Source: Paraferrimonas sp. SM1919 (lineage in GTDB: Bacteria; Pseudomonadota; Gammaproteobacteria; Enterobacterales; Shewanellaceae). From it: 64,000 nt of DNA. Shown here one piece after another: positions 15,953 through 25,239 of the stretch. The DNA lies in contig NZ_WINH01000009.1 in assembly GCF_010993985.1 (NCBI RefSeq), forward strand, positions 62,001 to 126,000, written 5' to 3'. How positions within the stretch are numbered: the first letter of the stretch is position 1; the number at the start of each line of letters is the position of its first letter. Under the pieces are notes generated by a model. The model was not told where the DNA came from. It saw only the letters and a program-made list of their open reading frames with translations, and did no database searches. A program made the position numbers and the translations under genes.

Positions 15953-17323
15953 TTATTTAAGATGCTCAGGGATCACATCGCGGGAAAATACCTGTTCAAT
16001 AGATTCGTGCTTCTTGATCCAGTGGGCTTGATCACCATGAACTAACACCATTCCAGGACGTGGTAAGGCATTAAAGTTGGTGGTCATTGGTTCAATGTAA
16101 GAGCCGGTACTCAGCAGTGCCATCACATCGCCCTTTTCCATTTCAGGTAATTGCTGATCTAAGAACAACATTTCAGCATTACAAGTTTGCCCCACAACAT
16201 CAGCTTTCATGGTTGTAGGCTGCTCAAGTTTGTTAGCTACGACTAACGGGAAGCGTTGTTGATCACTGCCACCGTGCAAATTCAAGAATGTTTCAGCAGT
16301 ATCCAATTCAACCCAAATATTAGGTTGGTACATGGTTTCACGCTTAATATTACGCACCGTGGTGATATGAATACCCGTTTCATTATGTAGAGCGCGACCT
16401 GGCTCGACTTCAATGGTAATACCTTTGGTTTCCAAACCATAATGATTCATGGAATCACGGAACTGACTAGTAATGGCTTGTGCATAACCTTCAAAACTTG
16501 GCGTCTCATAGTCAGTCACATCGACTAAAATTTCGTTATCACGCTCAGAAGCAATACCACCTCCGAAATCAACATGCTTAGGCAACCAGCCGTTAAGTTC
16601 GGTAGAGATCATATGAATCATTTCTACATATTGGCCCACTAATGTTTTCCAAACATCGAGCTTTTTGGTGTGACGTCCCATATGAATATGAACACCTATT
16701 AAGTTCATCTCTGGGCTATCTTTAAGAATGTCTAAAATTGGGGCTATATCAGAATTTGGCAGACCATATTTAATACGTTGGGTCAGATCGGTAATGGTTA
16801 AACTTGGATAAAAATCAGAAGGCTCTTCACTAATACTCGGCATATAAGGTTTCAGTCGAAGCATGATGCGAGCTTGTTTATTTAGGCGAGCACAAACCTT
16901 CTTGATAATAGCCAGCTCATCGATTGCATCAATAACAATTCGAGCACCAAAATCAATGGCTTTTTCAATAATTGATTCATCTTTAATTGAGCCATTTACC
17001 GAAACCAGTTCCGCTGGTGTTCCTGCTTGCATGGCACAATAAAGCTCACCTGGACCATAAATATCACAGCCAGCGCCTTCAGAATTTAAGATACGGCGTA
17101 TCGCTAAGTTAGGATTAGACTTTAATGCTGTCATAATCGCTACCTCACCCTCTGGCCAGAATTTCTCAAAGCTTGTTTTTATCTTTCTAAAGTTTTCTCT
17201 AAGAAGGGCCTCTGAAACTAGAAACACTGGAGTGCCAAACTCCTTAGCTAACTCAGAAACGTTACATTCTTCAATAAATAATTGGCCATTTCTTGAACTA
17301 AGGTAGGGATTAGTTTTAATCAT
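15953..17323 (-). CDS. PLP-dependent decarboxylase of the LysA/ornithine decarboxylase fold
   Basis: 456 residues from the ATG at 17323 (GAAGG ribosome binding site). It is a fold-type III enzyme: the PLP lysine is in MTALKSNPNLAIRRIL, the phosphate-binding glycines in HVDFGGGI and EVEPGRAL, and the C-terminal Cys in GQTCNAEML. It resembles diaminopimelate decarboxylase, but the substrate motif after the Cys differs from typical LysA (CESGD). A related substrate or a role in secondary metabolism is therefore possible. It is not linked to dapF or other lysine genes. No lysine riboswitch is visible in the leader. Confidence 0.75.
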   Translation of the reverse strand: MIKTNPYLSSRNGQLFIEECNVSELAKEFGTPVFLVSEALLRENFRKIKTSFEKFWPEGEVAIMTALKSNPNLAIRRILNSEGAGCDIYGPGELYCAMQAGTPAELVSVNGSIKDESIIEKAIDFGARIVIDAIDELAIIKKVCARLNKQARIMLRLKPYMPSISEEPSDFYPSLTITDLTQRIKYGLPNSDIAPILDILKDSPEMNLIGVHIHMGRHTKKLDVWKTLVGQYVEMIHMISTELNGWLPKHVDFGGGIASERDNEILVDVTDYETPSFEGYAQAITSQFRDSMNHYGLETKGITIEVEPGRALHNETGIHITTVRNIKRETMYQPNIWVELDTAETFLNLHGGSDQQRFPLVVANKLEQPTTMKADVVGQTCNAEMLFLDQQLPEMEKGDVMALLSTGSYIEPMTTNFNALPRPGMVLVHGDQAHWIKKHESIEQVFSRDVIPEHLK

Positions 17324-17372
17324 TATATATTTTGCCTTCTTACAACTTCCATGCAGCGACACCATGTCTGTT

Positions 17373-17405
17373 AGACCAAAATATATTCAATTTGGGTCTT
17401 TTTTT
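17373..17405 (+). terminator. terminator-like hairpin with no upstream plus-strand gene
   Basis: AGACC and GGTCT, extended inward by AAAT/ATTT, are followed by seven T on the plus strand. On the minus strand the same hairpin sits in the leader of the decarboxylase mRNA, without a T-run. Confidence 0.45.
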
Positions 17406-17525
17406 ATCGCTGCTTCATTGCTTTGCTCTTATAAAGTGGGATCTTTATCTCAATTTACCCCTTAGGACTAAATACCCAATAAGGGTAGTATGCAAACTAA
17501 CGCATAATGTGCAGAGGAAGCAAAT

Positions 17526-17539
17526 GTGATTTAAATCAA
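17526..17539. promoter_or_regulatory. FNR/CRP-like site
   Basis: GTGATTTAAATCAA matches the FNR consensus TTGAT-N4-ATCAA except for one base. The leading TGTGA also resembles a CRP half-site. It lies about 190 bases before the MFS gene. Confidence 0.4.
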
Positions 17540-17595
17540 TAACTTACCAATTAAACAGAATCTTAATCTAGGAAAACTTTATATACACGACTTGT

Positions 17596-17607
17596 TACCA
17601 ATTGGTA
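17596..17607. promoter_or_regulatory. 12-base palindrome, possible operator
   Basis: TACCAATTGGTA is a perfect palindrome about 120 bases upstream of the MFS start. No regulator can be assigned. Confidence 0.3.
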
Positions 17608-17729
17608 TCAATGTTAAAAAGTTACTGTCAGCTTGCAACCTAAATCCAACAAGAATCACCCTTTAGGATCAATTGTAAATTGTCAAAAATTTCATTTTCA
17701 TAATAAAAAAATAATAAGTGGTTACCTTT

Positions 17730-18845
17730 ATGAATACTTATCAATCCAGTAATAAAAATCTTATTACTGCTGCAATTATGTCCGCCGTAGGCAGTTTATT
17801 TTTCTTGATGATGCCTACCATTTTAGCAATGCTTGGGGAACATTTTAAGCTCTCTTTAGAGTTACAAGGTTATACTGCTTCGGCCTACTTCTTAGGTTTT
17901 TTAGTTGCTGGCTTATGCCAAAATAAAATTGAACAACTACTAGCTTTGAAACAACAAGCGCTAATCAGCTTTAGTTTCGTTTTAATGGCTCTACTTTTAC
18001 TCAGTTATATTAGTGAGCCGGCGCTGTTACTGCTCAATTTAATCTTGCTAGGGATTGCCTCTGGTTCACTGTTTTCGTTAGCCATCAGTATTATCAGTTT
18101 CGCTGATGATCCAGATCGCTGGTTTGGCATCAAGGTTACCGCTGAACAGATTTTAAGTGCTATATTGCTGTTTAGTTTGCCTTTGCTGGTTACAGGATTC
18201 GTCAGCTTAATCTATTTATTATTTGTTGCCTGTATCATTTGTGCATTTTCGATATTTTTACTGCCTAAGCAAAAATTACAAAACCACGAAGCCGCTTCCT
18301 CTTTTAAATTATCTGATATCAATATCGCTTTTAAAGTCGGTGTCATTGCCATCATCATCAAATTTGCCGGGTTATCTGGTTTATGGGCATTTATTGAAAC
18401 CATGGGCGGCGAACTCGCCCCCTCACCAGAGGTATTTGGCCAATCTATTGGTATCAGTTTGCTTGGTGGTCTAGTAGGTGGCTTAATTGCAGCCATTAAA
18501 GCCAGTAAATTTGGTCATAAGATACCATTGATCTTTGGTAACTTACTGCTACTAGCTATCATATACAGCTATAGCCTAGAACTGAATTTTGAACTGTTTA
18601 TTGGCATTACTTTCGGTTTATCCTTCTTGTGGAACTACACCATTGCTTACGAACTAAGTCTGGTTGCTAAACATGATCCAAATAATAAGTACGTTTCATT
18701 AATGGCCCCAGCCATTGCCATTGGCGCTATTATCGGTCCGGGAATTGCCGGTAACCTCATTAGTATTAGCTCAGTCACGCTATTACTAAGTTGTGCCGTA
18801 AGTACCTTAGTAGCGACGATAATGTTCCTCAAAACCGATAATTAA
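17730..18845 (+). CDS. MFS transporter
   Basis: 371 residues from the ATG at 17730 (an in-frame GTG at 17718 is possible). About eleven to twelve hydrophobic segments run through the whole protein, beginning with LITAAIMSAVGSLFFLMMPTI and ending with VTLLLSCAVSTLVATIMFL. The organisation fits a major facilitator of about 370-400 residues. The substrate is not evident. The typical loop 2-3 motif is weak (QNKIEQLLALKQQ). The gene is divergent from the decarboxylase, so the carrier might move its substrate or product; this is inference only. Confidence 0.7.
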   Translation: MNTYQSSNKNLITAAIMSAVGSLFFLMMPTILAMLGEHFKLSLELQGYTASAYFLGFLVAGLCQNKIEQLLALKQQALISFSFVLMALLLLSYISEPALLLLNLILLGIASGSLFSLAISIISFADDPDRWFGIKVTAEQILSAILLFSLPLLVTGFVSLIYLLFVACIICAFSIFLLPKQKLQNHEAASSFKLSDINIAFKVGVIAIIIKFAGLSGLWAFIETMGGELAPSPEVFGQSIGISLLGGLVGGLIAAIKASKFGHKIPLIFGNLLLLAIIYSYSLELNFELFIGITFGLSFLWNYTIAYELSLVAKHDPNNKYVSLMAPAIAIGAIIGPGIAGNLISISSVTLLLSCAVSTLVATIMFLKTDN

Positions 18846-18913
18846 AATAGCCACTCTTGAATTTTTTCAGTATTTACCCCATATAGTAATGAAATCTATA
18901 AGGGGTAAATTTT

Positions 18914-19342
18914 ATGAATATTGTTTGCAGCCATTGCCTTGCAATTAATCGAGTTCCACAACAACGTCTTAGTCAACAACCCAATTGTGGTGGTTGTAAA
19001 CAGCCCTTACTTGCTGGCACTGGATTAAATGTCAGCAGTGCACAATTTCAACGGTTTGTGGAAAAGTCTGAGTTTCCTATCGTCGTAGATTTTTGGGCAA
19101 GCTGGTGCGGCCCTTGTAAAATGTTTGCTCCTGTATTCAACCAGGTTGCTGACAATAAGAAGTCCCATGCTCATTTTTTAAAGGTAAACAGTGAAACCGA
19201 ACAAGCGCTTGCTGCGCAATTTCAAATTCGCTCTATTCCAACACTGTTAATTATCAAAGATGGCAAAGAAGTTGCCCGTCAAAGTGGCGCTTTTAATGCG
19301 CCGCAATTTGAGCAGTGGCTTAAACAGCATAATGTTTGCTAA
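18914..19342 (+). CDS. trxC: thioredoxin 2
   Basis: 142 residues. The N-terminal zinc site has four Cys (5, 8, 25, 28) in the CxxC...CxxC pattern that marks TrxC. The thioredoxin domain follows, with active site WCGPC at 64-68 and the cis-Pro in IRSIPTLLI. TrxC is a cytoplasmic disulfide reductase induced by oxidative stress in relatives. The second zinc pair is CGGC, directly before KQPLL. The start ATG at 18914 follows AAGGGG. Confidence 0.95.
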   Translation: MNIVCSHCLAINRVPQQRLSQQPNCGGCKQPLLAGTGLNVSSAQFQRFVEKSEFPIVVDFWASWCGPCKMFAPVFNQVADNKKSHAHFLKVNSETEQALAAQFQIRSIPTLLIIKDGKEVARQSGAFNAPQFEQWLKQHNVC

Positions 19343-19451
19343 AGAGTGTTAAATTATTTTACATTTATAAAATATACATATAACAATCCATTAGTTAAAC
19401 TTCTGTCGTAGTAAGGTCGATTATAATAGTGCCAAACGACAGGAGTGTTTC

Positions 19452-20642
19452 ATGGCCAGCAAAAAACAAATTATTTTTCCTATTGTAGCAATTGCTGTAG
19501 CAGTTGCCATTGCAGCAATACTGGTATCACAAAAAAAGCCATTAGAGGTTAAAAAGCTTAAAGAAAGCATCCCCATAGTAAGCACCTTAGAAGTTGAGAT
19601 CGCACCTAAACAATTACTGGTTAACTCTTATGGGATTGTCCAACCTCAATTTAATACCGAACTTATCGCTCAAGTCACTGGTGAGGTGGTCTATGTATCT
19701 GAAAAATTTGTCGACGGTGGCTTTGTTAATGAAGGCGATATCCTAATTAAAATCGACCCAAGTGATTATCAAGCCGATGTATTAGAAGCCAGAGCCAATG
19801 TTGCCCAAGCCAAAGCCAATCTTGTGCAAGAACAAGCTCAAGCAAAAGTTGCAGAAGAAGAATGGAAACGCATTAAAACGGGTACGCCAACGGCGTTAAG
19901 TTTACGTAAGCCACAATTGGCACAGATGCAAGCAAAATTAGACTCAGCCAAAGCTCGCCTGCAACGAAGTCAAAGGGATCTAGAGAGAACCATCATTCGA
20001 GCCCCATTTGACGCTCTAGTAGAACATCGACGCATTGGCCTAGGTGCTTATGCTTCCAAGGGAAGTCAGCTTGGTAATGTATTAAGCTCGCAGCTTGCAG
20101 AAGTCAGACTGCCTGTGAGTGACAAGGATTTACAATTCCTAAGCAGTATGGGCCATAACGCCAAGGTAAAGCTTAAAGCTGAATTTGCTGGCGAAGTACA
20201 AACCTGGTCAGCTCAAATCCAACGCAGTGAAGGCGTGGTTGATAAGCAATCTAAAATGACCTATCTAGTGGCTCAAGTTAAAGACCCATATTCCCTCAAC
20301 AATACTTTACCTCCATTACGTTTTGGCAGCTATGTTACCGCAGAAATTGAAGGCCAAAACATAAAACAAACTACCGAGGTGCCAAGTTATTTAGTCAATA
20401 ACAATAAAGTGGCAATTTTAGCAGCAGACAACACATTGCAGTGGCAGCAAGTTGAAGTGCTCAGAGAAGAAGGCAGAAATGCGGTGATCACTGCTGGTTT
20501 AGAGCAAGGGACTAAATTGATCACTTCAGCACTCGATTACCCAATTGCTGGTATGAAATTATCTGAATCCCCGATGAACGCTGAGGATAAGCTGGCCAGT
20601 GAAGATAGCACCATTAATGTCGCCGAAGTTAAAGGACAATAA
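19452..20642 (+). CDS. RND efflux periplasmic adaptor subunit
   Basis: 396 residues. One N-terminal membrane anchor (IIFPIVAIAVAVAIAAILV) is followed by the lipoyl half (IAQVTGEVVYVSEKFVDGGFVNEGDILIKI), an alpha-hairpin of about 80 residues and the second half (IIRAPFDALVEHRRIGLGAYASKG). Beta-barrel and membrane-proximal domains follow. It is the membrane fusion protein of a tripartite pump, linking the inner-membrane RND protein to an outer-membrane channel. The AGGAG before the ATG is strong. The pump gene follows after two bases. The substrate is unknown. Confidence 0.9.
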   Translation: MASKKQIIFPIVAIAVAVAIAAILVSQKKPLEVKKLKESIPIVSTLEVEIAPKQLLVNSYGIVQPQFNTELIAQVTGEVVYVSEKFVDGGFVNEGDILIKIDPSDYQADVLEARANVAQAKANLVQEQAQAKVAEEEWKRIKTGTPTALSLRKPQLAQMQAKLDSAKARLQRSQRDLERTIIRAPFDALVEHRRIGLGAYASKGSQLGNVLSSQLAEVRLPVSDKDLQFLSSMGHNAKVKLKAEFAGEVQTWSAQIQRSEGVVDKQSKMTYLVAQVKDPYSLNNTLPPLRFGSYVTAEIEGQNIKQTTEVPSYLVNNNKVAILAADNTLQWQQVEVLREEGRNAVITAGLEQGTKLITSALDYPIAGMKLSESPMNAEDKLASEDSTINVAEVKGQ

Positions 20643-20644
20643 TC

Positions 20645-23600
20645 ATGCCTGATACCAACAAAGGACTTATTGCCTGGTTTGCACGTAACTCGGTTGCGGC
20701 TAATTTGCTCATGCTTATTATCATTATCGGCGGATTGGTCAGTGCCAACGGCATTCGCAAACAGTTCTTCCCCCAAGTAGAAATTAACTGGATCCAATTT
20801 TCTGCTCAATATCCTGGAGCGGCCCCACAAGAGGTTGAAGAAGGGATCACCATGAAAGTTGAAGAAGCCTTAGAAAGTATCCAAGGTTTACAAAGGGTGA
20901 TCACTTACTCTAATCGTAATCAGTCAACGGGTTGGATAAGAGTTGAAGACAGCTATGACCCACAAGTGGTTCTTGAGGAAATAAAAGCCGAAATCGATGG
21001 TATTAATTCTTTTCCTGAAGATATGGAAAGACCAAAGGTCAAACGTGAAAAAATGCGCCAAGAAGTGTTTTATTTAAGTCTTTATGGTGATTTAAGCTAC
21101 AAAGAGTTAAAAGACTTAGGTCAAACCATTCACGACGAAATTCAGCAATTACCAAAAGTTACGATCTCTAACTTTTACGGCGGCTTAAACTACGAAATTG
21201 CTATTGAAGTATCTAAGGATAAATTGCGCCAGTATAACCTGAGTTTTAATGATGTTTCCCGAGCCGTTCGGGGTTACTCTCGGAATATGTCAGCTGGGCA
21301 AATCCGCGCCGAAAATGGTTATATTAACTTACGAGTGGAAAACCAAGCCTATATCGGGGACGAGTTTAGACGGTTACCACTTCTGACCTTCGAAAACGGC
21401 AGCAAGCTATTACTGGGGGACGTTGCCACAGTCAAAGACGACTTTGCCGAAGGCATTCAGTACTCAAAATTTAATGGTCAAAATTCGGTAAACTTTTTCG
21501 TTGGCGCTGCCCCTGATCAATCCATCACAGATATCGCAGATATCATAAAGGCATTTGTAAAAGAGAAGCAAAAACAGCTTCCTAAAGGCGTTTCTTTTGA
21601 GCCTTGGGTTGACATGACCTACTACCTAGAAGATCGCTTAGATTTAATGTTAGATAGCATGAAAACCGGTGCGCTACTGGTGTTTTTAATGTTAGCAATA
21701 TTTCTTAGAATTAGACTGGCATTTTGGGTAATGATGGGCTTACCGGTTTGTTTTTTGGGGACGTTATTACTCATGCCGGTGGGGATGATTGATGTCACTA
21801 TTAACGTGATCAGTTTATTTGGGTTTATCCTTGTGCTTGGTATCGTTGTCGATGATGCCATTGTCATGGGAGAAAGTTCACATCAAGAAACTGAGCGCCA
21901 TGGCCAGAATATCGATAATGTCATTAAAGGTGTCAAAAAAGTTGCGGTTCCTGCTACTTTTGGGGTGCTTACCACAATAGCTGCATTTCTGCCTTTAATC
22001 TTGCAATCGGGACCTTCTGCAGCCTTTGGTCAGGCGATCGGCTTTGTGGTGGTATTGTGTTTATTATTCTCATTGATTGAATCAAAACTGATCCTGCCAG
22101 CCCACTTAGCTCATATGGCCGCCCCTACTCCAATTAAGGAAAACCCAACATCGCTAATGGACCGGTTGCGCAAGGTTATTAATACCGTGCAAATGAGTGT
22201 TCAAAATGGCTTAACAAACTTTATTGATAATAAATATCAGCCATTTATGGTTAAGGGTATTAAGTATCGATACACTATCATTATGAGCTTTTTGGGATTG
22301 TTAATTATCGCATCTGGAATGTTTATGGGTGGCTTTGTTAAAAATGTGGGTACCCCAAAAATTCCTCACGACTTTCCTCGGATCAATATTGAAATGAATG
22401 TCGACGCGTCAGAACAAGCGACTCTTGAGGCCGTGAAGACCATTGAAGCGGCTATGTATCGTGTTGATGCTCGTCTGCAACAACAATTTGGGCAGCCGAT
22501 GATGGCTGATGTTCAAGTGCGCTTAAATGGTCGCACTCAAGCAGAAGTCATGACTAAGTTGGTTGATCCTGATTTACGTCCTGTTACTCCATTTGAACTC
22601 TCTGATTTATGGCGTGATGAGATTCCAGATATTCCTGGACTAAAATCATTCACCATTAAAGACAGCCTGTTTGGTGGTGGCCGTGATGATGGTGACATTA
22701 GCTTCCGCCTAAAAAGTAAAGACGAAACCCAGCTATTAGCCGCCGCGTCTGAACTCAAAGCCAAGCTTAACAGCTTAAAAGGAGTGAGTGACGTTAACGA
22801 TTCTCGACAGTCTAGTGCTAAGGAAGTGCAATTTACCCTTAAACCACTGGCTGATGCGTTAGGGTTAACCTTAGCGGATATCGCTTCGCAAGTAGGTAAC
22901 AGCTTTTATGGACTAGAGGCACAGCGTCTTATCCGCAACGGCGAAGAAATTAAAGTAATGCTACGCTATCCTGAAGAGCAGCGTAATTCCGTAGCAGATG
23001 TCAGTAAAGTATTGATCAGAACCAGTCAAGGCGCGGAAATTCCATTATCTGAACTGGCGAATATTGAATTGATTGATGGCATTAGTAGTATCCGCCGAGA
23101 AAATGGTAACCGAACTATCAATATTTGGGCGAGTGTAGATAATGAGCAAGCACAGCCTTTTGCCATCGCTGCAGACATAAAAAATAACTTTATCCCTGAA
23201 CTGCTGCTCAGCTACCCTAAGGTAAGCTCTGAGCTATCTGGCAGTATTCAAGAGCAATTAGATGCCCAAGCTGAGCAAAACACCTTTTTCGTTATTGCGT
23301 TACTGGTTATCTTCACATTGCTGGCTATCCCGCTGAAATCTTACTTACAACCTTTGATCATTATGCTGGTGATCCCATTTGGAATTATTGGCTCTATCAT
23401 AGGCCATATGGTGTTCCAATACGATCTTAGTGATTTATCCATGTTTGGTATTATCGCTGCTGCTGGCGTAGTTGTGAATGATTCACTGGTAATGGTGGAT
23501 TATATAAACCAGGCTCGAGCAAGGGGCGTAGCGGTAAAACATGCTGTGGTAGAAGCTGGCTGTAAGCGTTTTAGAGCAATTTTGCTGACTTCTTTAACGA

Positions 23601-23824
23601 CATTCATCGGGTTAATGCCTATTATGGCGGAAACCTCGATGCAAGCACAAATGCTAAAACCGATGGCTATCTCGTTATCCTTCGGGGTGCTATTCGCAAC
23701 TGTGGTGACTTTGTTACTTACTCCTTGCTTGTACGTAATGGTTGAGGAATTGAAGCAAAGCAGCTATCGCTATTTTAAAATGGCAAAAAATATAGTTGTC
23801 TCTGATCATCAGCATTCTGCTTAA
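20645..23824 (+). CDS. RND efflux pump, inner membrane subunit
   Basis: 1059 residues, the usual length for an AcrB-type HAE family pump. The pattern of one plus five and one plus five membrane segments is visible. The proton relay region reads GFILVLGIVVDDAIVMGES, with two adjacent Asp in the fourth segment. The periplasmic loops include FPQVEINWIQFSAQYPGAAPQEVEEG, and VVVNDSLVMVDYINQARARG lies in the second half. It exports drugs, detergents or lipids using proton flow. No outer membrane channel gene follows, so a TolC encoded elsewhere must be used. The hairpin at 23841-23873 ends the operon. Confidence 0.92.
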   Translation: MPDTNKGLIAWFARNSVAANLLMLIIIIGGLVSANGIRKQFFPQVEINWIQFSAQYPGAAPQEVEEGITMKVEEALESIQGLQRVITYSNRNQSTGWIRVEDSYDPQVVLEEIKAEIDGINSFPEDMERPKVKREKMRQEVFYLSLYGDLSYKELKDLGQTIHDEIQQLPKVTISNFYGGLNYEIAIEVSKDKLRQYNLSFNDVSRAVRGYSRNMSAGQIRAENGYINLRVENQAYIGDEFRRLPLLTFENGSKLLLGDVATVKDDFAEGIQYSKFNGQNSVNFFVGAAPDQSITDIADIIKAFVKEKQKQLPKGVSFEPWVDMTYYLEDRLDLMLDSMKTGALLVFLMLAIFLRIRLAFWVMMGLPVCFLGTLLLMPVGMIDVTINVISLFGFILVLGIVVDDAIVMGESSHQETERHGQNIDNVIKGVKKVAVPATFGVLTTIAAFLPLILQSGPSAAFGQAIGFVVVLCLLFSLIESKLILPAHLAHMAAPTPIKENPTSLMDRLRKVINTVQMSVQNGLTNFIDNKYQPFMVKGIKYRYTIIMSFLGLLIIASGMFMGGFVKNVGTPKIPHDFPRINIEMNVDASEQATLEAVKTIEAAMYRVDARLQQQFGQPMMADVQVRLNGRTQAEVMTKLVDPDLRPVTPFELSDLWRDEIPDIPGLKSFTIKDSLFGGGRDDGDISFRLKSKDETQLLAAASELKAKLNSLKGVSDVNDSRQSSAKEVQFTLKPLADALGLTLADIASQVGNSFYGLEAQRLIRNGEEIKVMLRYPEEQRNSVADVSKVLIRTSQGAEIPLSELANIELIDGISSIRRENGNRTINIWASVDNEQAQPFAIAADIKNNFIPELLLSYPKVSSELSGSIQEQLDAQAEQNTFFVIALLVIFTLLAIPLKSYLQPLIIMLVIPFGIIGSIIGHMVFQYDLSDLSMFGIIAAAGVVVNDSLVMVDYINQARARGVAVKHAVVEAGCKRFRAILLTSLTTFIGLMPIMAETSMQAQMLKPMAISLSFGVLFATVVTLLLTPCLYVMVEELKQSSYRYFKMAKNIVVSDHQHSA

Positions 23825-23840
23825 GCACTAGTAACAAAAT

Positions 23841-23873
23841 AAAAATGCCCAGTATTTAATACTGGGCATTTTT
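23841..23873. terminator. bidirectional intrinsic terminator
   Basis: AAAAATGCCCAGTA and TACTGGGCATTTTT form a 14-base-pair stem, with A-run and T-run on the two sides. It serves the RND operon and the converging metA. Confidence 0.95.
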
Positions 23874-23888
23874 AATGGGCCTGATAAA

Positions 23889-24830
23889 TTAGGACACTTC
23901 CCAAGGCGTAATCGCTGACATATCTGACAAATCGTATGGGGTAAGTTGGTAAACGTAATAATTTAACCAATTGGCTAATAACAAAGAACCATGGCTACGC
24001 CAACGGCCTACTGGCGACTGACTTGGATCATTATTTCTGAAGTAATTCACCGGAATATCTGGATTGATACCAGCCTGAACATCCCTATGGTATTCCTGAG
24101 CTAAAGTATCCTTATCATACTCAGGGTGCCCCATCACAAATAGATTTCGATTATCTTTACTGAGTACTAGATAAGCACCCACCTGTTCTGAACTGGCTAA
24201 TACCTCAAGCTCAGGGTGCAGCTCAAGCTCCTCTAGATTCATCTCGGCAAAGCGAGAATGCGGCGCATAAAATTCATCATCAAAGCCCCTGAGTAATGGC
24301 GCATTACTATCGGATTTTTGATGTAAGTATACTCCAGAGCGCTTTTGCTCCCTGACCTCTCGATTTAGACCATAAAAGTGATAAAACGCGGCATGGGCAG
24401 CCCAACATAAATACAGCACAGAAGTGCAATGCTGTTGTGACCAATTAAAGATGTCTTGAATTTTGTCCCAGTAGCTCACCTCTGTGAAATCAATTTGCCC
24501 CAATGGTGCTCCAGTGACGATTAAACCATCATAATTACGCTCCCTGATGTCTTTAAAGTCACGGTAAAAAGCATTCATATGATCACAAGGAGTATGTTTT
24601 GACTGTTTATCATGGATCCTTAGTAATTCAACATCGACCTGCAGTGGCGAATTACTGAGCATGCGCAAAAGTTGTGTTTCTGTCTCAATCTTATTAGGCA
24701 TAAGATTTAAGATCAGCACCTTCATAGGACGGATTTCCTGATTGGCAGCCCTAGTTTCGGACATGACAAAGATATTTTCTTGATTTAATGTCTTAGCTGC
24801 TGGGAGGTGGTCAGGAATACGAACCGGCAT
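23889..24830 (-). CDS. metA: homoserine O-succinyltransferase
   Basis: 313 residues. It catalyses the first committed step of methionine synthesis, acylation of homoserine. The catalytic triad is in place: Cys142 (LYLCWAAHA), His235 and Glu237 (MGHPEYD). Residue 111 is Gly (TGAPLGQ). From published work on this family, Gly at this place goes with succinyl-CoA and Glu with acetyl-CoA, so the succinyl form is likely. The start ATG at 24830 follows AGAGG. Three MetJ-type boxes overlap the predicted -35 region (24890-24913), so repression by MetJ with S-adenosylmethionine is expected. Confidence 0.96.
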   Translation of the reverse strand: MPVRIPDHLPAAKTLNQENIFVMSETRAANQEIRPMKVLILNLMPNKIETETQLLRMLSNSPLQVDVELLRIHDKQSKHTPCDHMNAFYRDFKDIRERNYDGLIVTGAPLGQIDFTEVSYWDKIQDIFNWSQQHCTSVLYLCWAAHAAFYHFYGLNREVREQKRSGVYLHQKSDSNAPLLRGFDDEFYAPHSRFAEMNLEELELHPELEVLASSEQVGAYLVLSKDNRNLFVMGHPEYDKDTLAQEYHRDVQAGINPDIPVNYFRNNDPSQSPVGRWRSHGSLLLANWLNYYVYQLTPYDLSDMSAITPWEVS

Positions 24831-24869
24831 AGTTACCTCTAATGATTATATCTATTTGTTCTATTAACT

Positions 24870-24898
24870 ATAATAGGCATCATACACCTTGACGTCTA
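24870..24898 (-). promoter_or_regulatory. metA promoter
   Basis: On the minus strand TAGACG (24898-24893) and TATTAT (24875-24870) are separated by 17 bases. The -35 element lies inside the MetJ boxes. Confidence 0.6.
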
Positions 24899-24913
24899 GA
24901 TGTCTACACTTCT
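24890..24913. promoter_or_regulatory. three tandem MetJ boxes
   Basis: Three contiguous 8-mers, TGACGTCT, AGATGTCT and ACACTTCT, match the met box AGACGTCT in 7, 7 and 6 positions. At least two adjacent boxes are needed for cooperative MetJ binding. Confidence 0.8.
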
Positions 24914-24924
24914 AAAGTTAAAAT

Positions 24925-24951
24925 AAAAGCCAATCGACAAGATTGGCTTTT
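24925..24951 (-). terminator. intrinsic terminator after yeaC
   Basis: AAAAGCCAATC and GATTGGCTTTT pair over five bases. On the minus strand T4-A-T4 follows. It separates yeaC from metA. Confidence 0.85.
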
Positions 24952-24966
24952 ATGTACAAACATTAA

Positions 24967-25239
24967 CTACTGGTTTTTAATTTCAATAGTGTCACCCTGC
25001 ATTTCTCGCTTAAGCTGGGCTTTGCTCTTGTGTATTAAGTCACCATCGTTACCTACACTGAGATGGTCAGTATTTTTCATCTTTTTGGCTTGATATAGGA
25101 TCACCAGCTGCATAGTGGATTCTTTTTGGTCTTCTGTAAGTGCTTGACCATTCTCCCACTTGCCTAATTCTATGGCTGTCCTCAACTTTAAGAAGAGCTT
25201 CTCATCCATGGAGTCAATAATCTTGTTTACATCGGTCAT
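24967..25239 (-). CDS. yeaC: YeaC-family protein (DUF1315)
   Basis: 90 residues, of the same size and pattern as E. coli YeaC: DVNKIIDSMDEKLFLKLRTAIELGKW, ALTEDQKESTMQLVILYQAK and the C-terminal KSKAQLKREM. The biochemical function of this family is unknown. It is small, soluble and probably cytoplasmic. Its ATG overlaps the stop of the upstream zinc-ribbon gene by one base (TAATG), so the two are translated together. Confidence 0.85.
   Translation of the reverse strand: MTDVNKIIDSMDEKLFLKLRTAIELGKWENGQALTEDQKESTMQLVILYQAKKMKNTDHLSVGNDGDLIHKSKAQLKREMQGDTIEIKNQ

Larger units (their letters stand above)
17324..17729. other. intergenic region between divergent decarboxylase and MFS genes
   Basis: About 400 bases without a gene. 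It contains a plus-strand terminator-like hairpin (17373-17405), an FNR/CRP-like site (17526-17539) and a perfect 12-base palindrome (17596-17607). A short frame at 17332-17529 has no coding character. Confidence 0.6.

Noticed and set aside
15953..17323. Frameshift or lysine riboswitch at the LysA-like gene
   Set aside because: The frame is intact over 456 residues, and the leader lacks the long conserved structure of a lysine riboswitch.
17332..17529. Short plus-strand frame in the decarboxylase-MFS gap
   Set aside because: No ribosome binding site, and it runs through a terminator-like hairpin.
19452..23824. The RND pair as part of the giant-protein exporter
   Set aside because: It is 24 kb away with its own terminator, and the pump is a normal drug-type RND protein.
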